Of a stretch of 64,000 nt of DNA, positions 58,706 to 64,000 are shown piece by piece (the first letter of the stretch is position 1; each line of letters begins with the position of its first letter). The position numbers were made by a program, and so were the translations under genes. The DNA is from Euleptes europaea (Eukaryota > Chordata > Lepidosauria > Squamata > Sphaerodactylidae), in assembly GCF_029931775.1 (NCBI RefSeq), contig NC_079312.1, forward strand, positions 10,113,821-10,177,820, written 5' to 3'. The notes below the pieces were generated by a model that made no database searches, had not been told where the DNA came from, and saw only the letters and a list, made by a program, of their open reading frames with translations.

Positions 58706-59344
58706 AGCATAGCCATTGTCCAGTGGGACCTGGAGATCTCCTGGAACTTGAATGTATCTCCAGGAATTTCCCAACCTGGAGTTAGCAAACCTAGGTGGAA
58801 AGCTCCGAAAAGAAAGCAGAGTATATGTTTCCAGACAGCCTTGACCACCCAATAAATCTAGGATTTTCCCAGAGCAATTCTAAACAGGTGTACATGGAAG
58901 GGAGTCCCATTTTACTTAATGGAGCTTACTCCTAGGAAAATTTCCTTAGGCCTGTACACTTTGTGATCCATTTCTATACATGGAGGTCACACACCCCATT
59001 GCAGATGAATGTGAATGTTTGCAAGGCTAATATTTAGATGAGTGCCACGGACAAAGTCCATGATCTGAGACATGTGCTCCTCAGGAGCCTTTGACCATGA
59101 CAGAGAGATCTGTCCCCATCTCAAATCATGTGTTCAGAATGGCAAACGGTTTGGTTCTGTCCTTGCTGCCAGGAATGATATGCACCGTCTCGGCGGGGGC
59201 TTCTTTTTTTAACATTTTCTTTCCTCTTTAATTAATGTTGTTGTACTTTGTTCGTTGGATTGCATTGTACCTTGTTGCCCAAAGCTGGTGGGCAAGGGGA
59301 AAACGAAGCATGGCTTGTGGGGAGGCCACGTTTTGAAGTGCATA
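58706..59344. other. No gene recognised (unit 3)
   Basis: Equivalent of 3060-3699. Same small MITE-like piece, otherwise unassigned. Confidence 0.45.
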
Positions 59345-59568
59345 GTGGTGGAAAGTGCTATCAAGTCACAGCTGACTTAAGGTGACCCTGTAAGGTTTTC
59401 AAGGCAAGAGACATTCAGAGGTGGGTTTGCCATCGCCTGCCTCTGCATAGCGACCCTGGACTTCCTTGGCGGTCTCCCATCCAAGTACTAACTGGGGCAA
59501 CTCAGCTTAGCTTCCAAGGTCGGACCAGACTGGGCTAGGCTGGGCCAGTCAGGCTGGGGCTTAAAGTA
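59345..59568 (-). repeat. 5S-rRNA-derived SINE, best preserved copy (unit 3)
   Basis: Keeps GTGCTATCAAGTCACAGCTGA in the tail, which units 1 and 2 lack. The 5S part reads GGTCTCCCATCCAAGTACTA and GCTTCCAAGGTCGGACCAGA, close to vertebrate 5S rRNA. Confidence 0.85.
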
Positions 59569-59635
59569 CATAAGTAACATTAAAGGGACAACCTTTTCTG
59601 ATATTCAGTGGGGCAGGGGTTCCCAGCCTTTATGA

Positions 59636-60056
59636 AGAAGAGTTGGTTTTTATATCCCCCTTTTTCTCTACCTTTAAGGAGTCTCAAACTGGCTTACAAT
59701 CACTTTCCCTTCCTTTCCCCACAACAGACACCTTGTGAGGCAGGTGGGGCTGAGAGAGTTCTGAGAGAACTGTGACTGGCCCAAGGTCACCCAGCAGGCT
59801 TCATGGGGAGGAGCGGGGAATCAAACCCAGCTCACCAGATTAGAGTCCGCCGCCCAAGTGAAGCAGCGGGGAACCAAACCCGGTTCTCCAGATTAAAGTC
59901 CACTGCTCTTAACCACTACACCACAAGAGAGCCAGGGTGGTGTAGTGGCTAAGAGCGGTGGTTAAAGATCGGTGGACTCTAATCTGCAGAACTGGGTTTG
60001 ATTCCCCACTCCTCCACATGAGCAGCGGACTCTAATCTGGTGAACTGGGTTGGTTT
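59636..60056. repeat. Head-to-head CORE-type SINE pair, right member cut by LTR (unit 3)
   Basis: The minus copy is 59636-59926. The plus copy starts at 59927 and is cut after GGGTTGGTTT at 60056. The plus copy has CACATGAGCAGCGGACTCTA, so it had the full two-block form before the LTR. Confidence 0.82.
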
Positions 60057-62097
60057 TGTCGCAGGCCCAGGTGATAGAAGTTTAAGGTAGAATTCCACCT
60101 TTTTTGAACTCCATATGCAATGTATAAGAATGGAAAGTAACAGTTTTTAAGCCGACTGAATCACAAAGGAGCTGCCCTCTCAGAAAGACTGACCTTGAAG
60201 ATAACGAGAAGGCATACAGGATGCTGAGAATTAAACTGCTGACAAAATGACTTTTAAATTCTCTCTCCGTAAGAGACATTTTTATTCTGTGCTGTGATGT
60301 AATTACAATGTGATTTTAAATGTGAAGCTGTAAGCAGGAACTCCTTTTAAGGTAATAGAGGCTCAAATCGCCAACTCAGGATCAGATAAAGGCAAGAGAT
60401 CCTGATCTTAAAAGGTATAAAAAGGGAGGAAAGTACCAGCTTAGAGTTAGAGATTTCCTAGCAAATTAACACACATTAGCTTGACATGGATTCCTCTCCA
60501 TCCCTTGCCTGGGATGTAATGTCTAAACTGTTAGCTTTGATTCTTGCGTGGACTGAAGCGCTAAGTCCCTTTTTCTTAGAAAGATTTCTCTAAGTATTTT
60601 TAGCCTTTAAATATGCTGAATGCTTACAGATTTCACCAACATTTACAAGTCTTCCTGTGAGACTGGAGAACTCCCAAAGGGGGGATTCTTTTCATGACAG
60701 CCAGTACTCGCTAAGGCTGGATGTCTGAAATGAATGCTTGCAGACTTCTTCATCCTATGAATAGGGTGGAGACTTCTAAAATCCACCAACCTTAGGATGG
60801 GGTCTAGGAATTTGGATCTTTCCCTATTTGGAACACTGAGAGCCCATTGATTCTAACAGGGATGAATGGATTCTCACAAAGAGCTATCTAGTCTTCTTTG
60901 GCTTCCCAGTCCTGGCAAGCATGAAGATTGTAAAACCTATAGTCTCCTTTACACAGGACTAGAAGGTTATTCTCTGAGCTTGTGACAGAAGAAGTCTTCT
61001 CTAGTTAACAGAGAGAATTCTGAACATTCTCTGAGCAGGAGCCAGAGGTCGTCCTAACTGACAGGAGAGCCTCTGTACTCTGTGATAGAGCACAGGGCTT
61101 ACACAGTACACAGTGCTTACACATATTACATGGGGTAAGATGGAGCTTTTAGGCTCTTACATTGAACTAAAGGTTCATACACAGATCTCTCTGATATTAG
61201 CACTATCAGAGAGACTCTATAACAGAGTCCTACACAGAACTTAACATTCTTATAGCTTTAAGCTTACACATAACACATTACATGGCTTTCTCATAAGCTT
61301 TGCATTGCTGTCTGATTCTGACACAGCTATGGATAGCATGCACATACACACAGATATCCCTGACCCTAACATAGATCAGAGGCCTTTTCATAGGCTAAGA
61401 ACACTGAAAGATTTCTTTAAGGTTTCACAGACTTGGTCCTGGCATGGACTGAAAATATTCTTTAAAATAATTATGATTACATAAACTCATGGAACCAGAG
61501 ATTTCTCTAACCTTTGCATACAGCAAAGACATACATTGAAAAGACATTGCAAAGACACAGCAAAGACATACATTGCACGGACATTGCAATACTAAAATAA
61601 CATATAAAGGACCTTTGAATTAAGATGATTTTAATATGTGCATTGCACTAACCATATTTTACAAGATTTCTATAACTGATTTATATTCTGAATGAATTTG
61701 CATTGCACTAACCATATTTTACAAGATTTCTGTAACTGATTTATATTCTGAATGAATTATCATTACTATATTAAGATAAGTTACTCTTTTATAGAGGCAT
61801 AGAGATTGTTAAAGATTACTTGCAACATAAACATGTTTAAGACTTATGATGCCTAAACGTATATAATATTTTAAGACTTTGTAACCATCTACAAGCATAT
61901 ATTGTGGTGTCAAATAAATTGTACATACATTTATGTCCCTTTTCATAAATTTATTGGTGCACTTCAAGAAAAAGCTAACTTTGGTAAGAAATGTTGATTC
62001 CTGCTCAGTAGGTGTCTATCTGAATAAGATAACGTATTTCTTCTCAGGAAGGAGTCCATTCTAAGAGCTTAGGCACCGAAAGGCATGAACCGCGACA
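60057..62097 (+). mobile_element. Long LTR (solo, 2.04 kb), unit 3 only
   Basis: Begins TGTCGCAGG and ends CGCGACA. A TATA-like GGTATAAAAAGGGAGG lies near 60414 and AAATAAATTG near 61914. Shares TTTGGAACACTGAGAG and neighbouring blocks with the LTR at 48336. No coding sequence. The left flank is inside a SINE and the right flank matches unit 1 9785, so about 2.3 kb is missing at its right edge and no clean target duplication is seen. Contains a ~66-bp tandem repeat at about 61628-61760 (CATTGCACTAACCATATTTT). Confidence 0.8.
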
Positions 62098-62519
62098 CTT
62101 TCACCCAGCACGGTTGCTTTTCCCCTCACAAAGCTCTGGAGTTCACAGGGCAGGTTTGAGACACTCGTTCCACTCACAGAGATGACTGGTGTGGGCTGCA
62201 TTTAAAGCCCTGCCTGCCCCCTTCCCCTGCGGTTGCCAACTGCCTGGAGAGAAAATGTCCTGATGGGAAATACCTATCCTTTACCTGGCAAGGTGATCGC
62301 TCTCCATCCTAGGAAAACCTTCAACGTCCCATTTCTACACATGAAGCCTCTGCTAAAGACAGGATGTTTTCTTCCAGGCCTGTTGGCAACCACATCCTTC
62401 ACCTAACTTTTCTATTTGTAAATAAGCAAATATTGGAAAGGCCTTGCCAGCTAACCCTCTGCACAAGGAAGCTGCTGTGAAAAGCAGGATCAAAAAAAAT
62501 ATTCAGCTGTGGGGAGCTG
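62098..62519. other. No gene recognised (unit 3)
   Basis: Equivalent of unit 1 9785-10202. No element assigned. Confidence 0.45.
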
Positions 62520-62742
62520 GGGTTGCCAACTCTGGGGTGGGAAACTCCTGGAGATTTTCGGGGGGGTGCAGCCTGGGGAGGGTTGGGTTGCAATGGGGGT
62601 GTAATGGGGCTTCAATGGGGTGTAAGACCATGAAGTCCCCCTCCAAAGAGCCATTTTTCTCCAGGGGAACTGCTCACTGTTGCCTAGACATGAGTTGTAA
62701 TAGCAGATTTCCAGGCCCCATGTGGACCTTGGCAACTCCAGC
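62520..62742. repeat. Palindromic MITE-like repeat, complete copy
   Basis: Left end GGTTGCCAACTCTGGGGTGG and right end CCCCATGTGGACCTTGGCAA are imperfect inverted repeats. AACTCCTGGAGATTT faces AGATTTCCAGGCCCC. This reptile repeat has no coding capacity. The family name is not known to me. Confidence 0.65.
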
Positions 62743-63212
62743 TGGGGACTGAAAGGGGCCCCCAATTTTGTCAGTGGGATGAGAAGGTCTCTGTTGGCTT
62801 TATGCTGGTTGCTCAGACCTAAGTGGGCCAGCAGCTTATTGGCCCGAGACCGGCTGACCCCAGGAGCAGCCCTGGGAATTGGCATGACTGAAGCAGGATT
62901 CAAGCAAGATCAAGGCAAACATGGTACCTTCCAACGTTGTCTCTGTCACAGGCGGTGGAGAGGTGTTGCTGAGCCACGGTCTTAGCAGAAGAATGAAAAT
63001 GGCTGATGCCCCTCTGGTCCAGGTTGGAGAGATTGGGGGGGGGGGGGTGCCTGCCCTCACCTTCTGTTTTCAGAATGGAGCTGCTTCAAGGGGTCCATGC
63101 GAAAGGTAGTCAGGTAGGAGTTAAGTACTCCTCCAACAGCTTATTCCTGCAAAGAACTCGATACATGCTCTGTAGAACCTGTTATATCCTAGATAAAGTG
63201 TACATAGTTGAA
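62743..63212. other. No gene recognised (unit 3)
   Basis: Equivalent of 10413-10882, with a long G run near 63040. No exon or repeat family assigned. Confidence 0.4.
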
Positions 63213-63483
63213 TTAAAGGTAAAGATCCCCTGTGCAAGCACTGGGTCATTCCTGACCCATGGGGTGACGTCACATCCCGACATTTACTAGGCAGACTGCG
63301 TTTACGGGATGGTTTGCCAGTGCCTTCCCCAGTCATCTTCCCTTTACCCCCAGCAAGCTGGGTACTCATTTTACCAACCTCAGAAGGATGGAAGGCTGAG
63401 TCAAACTTGAGCCAGCTACCTGAAACTGACTCCCTCCGGGATTGAACTCAGGTCGTGAGCAGAGCTTGGACTGCAGTACTGCA
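63213..63483 (-). repeat. Sauria-type tRNA SINE, head clipped (unit 3)
   Basis: Runs from GGTAAAGATCCCCTGTGCAA to GGACTGCAGTACTGCA, where a deletion joins it to CR1 5' sequence. The unit 1 counterpart continues to CTGCGCCACG. Confidence 0.88.
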
Positions 63484-64000
63484 CAGTGGCTGTCGAGTCG
63501 TTGCTGAGTGAAAAGGACTTGTTTGCCTGGGGTTGATTGCAGGCCCCACCCTCTGCTGTTAGCTGTTGAGAGGTGGGGCTGCGATCCTTTAAATTGCAAG
63601 GCTCCTCCTTGCCAGAGGCAGAGTGGGGTCAGAGCTGCTGGCGAGGTTTGTTGGTTTCAGGTTAGATCAACACATCAAGGTATTTCTGGTGTGAAAAGAT
63701 TCACCACGAGGGTGATGATGGATGCCCACAAACCATTTCCAGTCCCCTGAAGGCGTGTGCCATGTTTGTTTTTCTCCCTGAGGACAAAATGGACTTCACC
63801 TGCCACAAGTATAAATTGGTAGGTCTCTTAAAAGGTTCGGAGTCTGGAGGAGAGGATTGCTACTCTCCATGGCATCAAAAAAGGGGAGGATTTTGTTAAC
63901 AGAAACCTGGAGGCCATGCATAAGCAAGGGGAGACTATTCAGAAGGTCAACAGCATGGTTGCCTGCCCTAATGAGGCTCCTCAGAGCTGAAGCGGGTCAG
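63484..64000 (+). mobile_element. CR1 LINE 5' part (unit 3, cut by window end)
   Basis: Matches unit 1 12513-13025, with CHVCFSPEDKMDFTCHKYKL-like codons split by small frame changes. No hAT at the site used in unit 2 (empty string GGTTAGATCAACACATC near 63662). Confidence 0.85.

Larger units (their letters stand above)
56092..64000. repeat. Tandem segmental duplication, unit 3 (partial)
   Basis: Third copy, cut by the window end inside the 5' part of the long CR1. It matches unit 1 from 1 to about 13025, but 60057-62097 is an LTR that stands in place of unit 1 7486-9784, and a deletion at 63484 joins the equivalents of unit 1 11160 and 12513. Its zinc-finger exon, if present, lies beyond the window. 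Confidence 0.93.

Overview
The window is a vertebrate nuclear accessory locus, most likely from a squamate reptile. The evidence is the mix of repeats: Sauria-type tRNA SINEs, 5S-rRNA-derived SINEs, a Bov-B LINE 3' end, CR1 and L2 LINEs, CORE-type SINEs, hAT elements and Penelope-like elements with a hammerhead-ribozyme motif. Almost no ordinary unique sequence is left. The only host coding sequence I can support belongs to KRAB C2H2 zinc-finger (KZFP) genes, all on the minus strand.

The window is built from a large tandem segmental duplication. Unit 1 is 1-29162, unit 2 is 29163-56091 and unit 3 (partial) is 56092-64000. The phase is arbitrary, because the window opens inside a CR1 copy that recurs at 29163 and 56092. 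From low to high coordinate each complete unit carries: a CR1 3' end; a Bov-B end; a KZFP promoter/first-exon copy (D); CR1 and SINE debris; a second promoter copy (E); a long CR1 LINE (12.5-16.7 kb in unit 1) broken by an LTR; a GC-rich inverted repeat; the zinc-finger exon; an L2 end; a KRAB-A exon; a promoter (B); an LTR; a second KRAB-A exon; a degenerate ~158-bp tandem repeat; a Penelope-like fragment with a hammerhead motif; and a promoter copy (A) truncated by a CR1. Unit 3 ends before its zinc-finger exon.

Read on the minus strand, promoter B, KRAB-A exon and zinc-finger exon make one plausible gene per unit, with compatible splice phases between KRAB and fingers. Unit 1 encodes 21 fingers; unit 2 encodes 16 plus a half finger. 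The upstream KRAB exon (near 26.1 and 53.0 kb) has no finger exon of its own, so it is either an orphan of an older duplicated gene or an alternative KRAB for the same finger exon. The four promoter copies per unit suggest an older cluster of KZFP genes, of which only one finger exon remains.

Insertions present in one unit but absent at the matching site of another give relative dates. After duplication came an L1 in unit 1 (4349-7473), a Penelope-like insert in unit 1 (20425-21081), a hAT with a nested SINE in unit 2 (36722-38379), and long LTRs in unit 2 (48336-50406) and unit 3 (60057-62097). All identity statements are from reading by eye; no alignment or database search was run.
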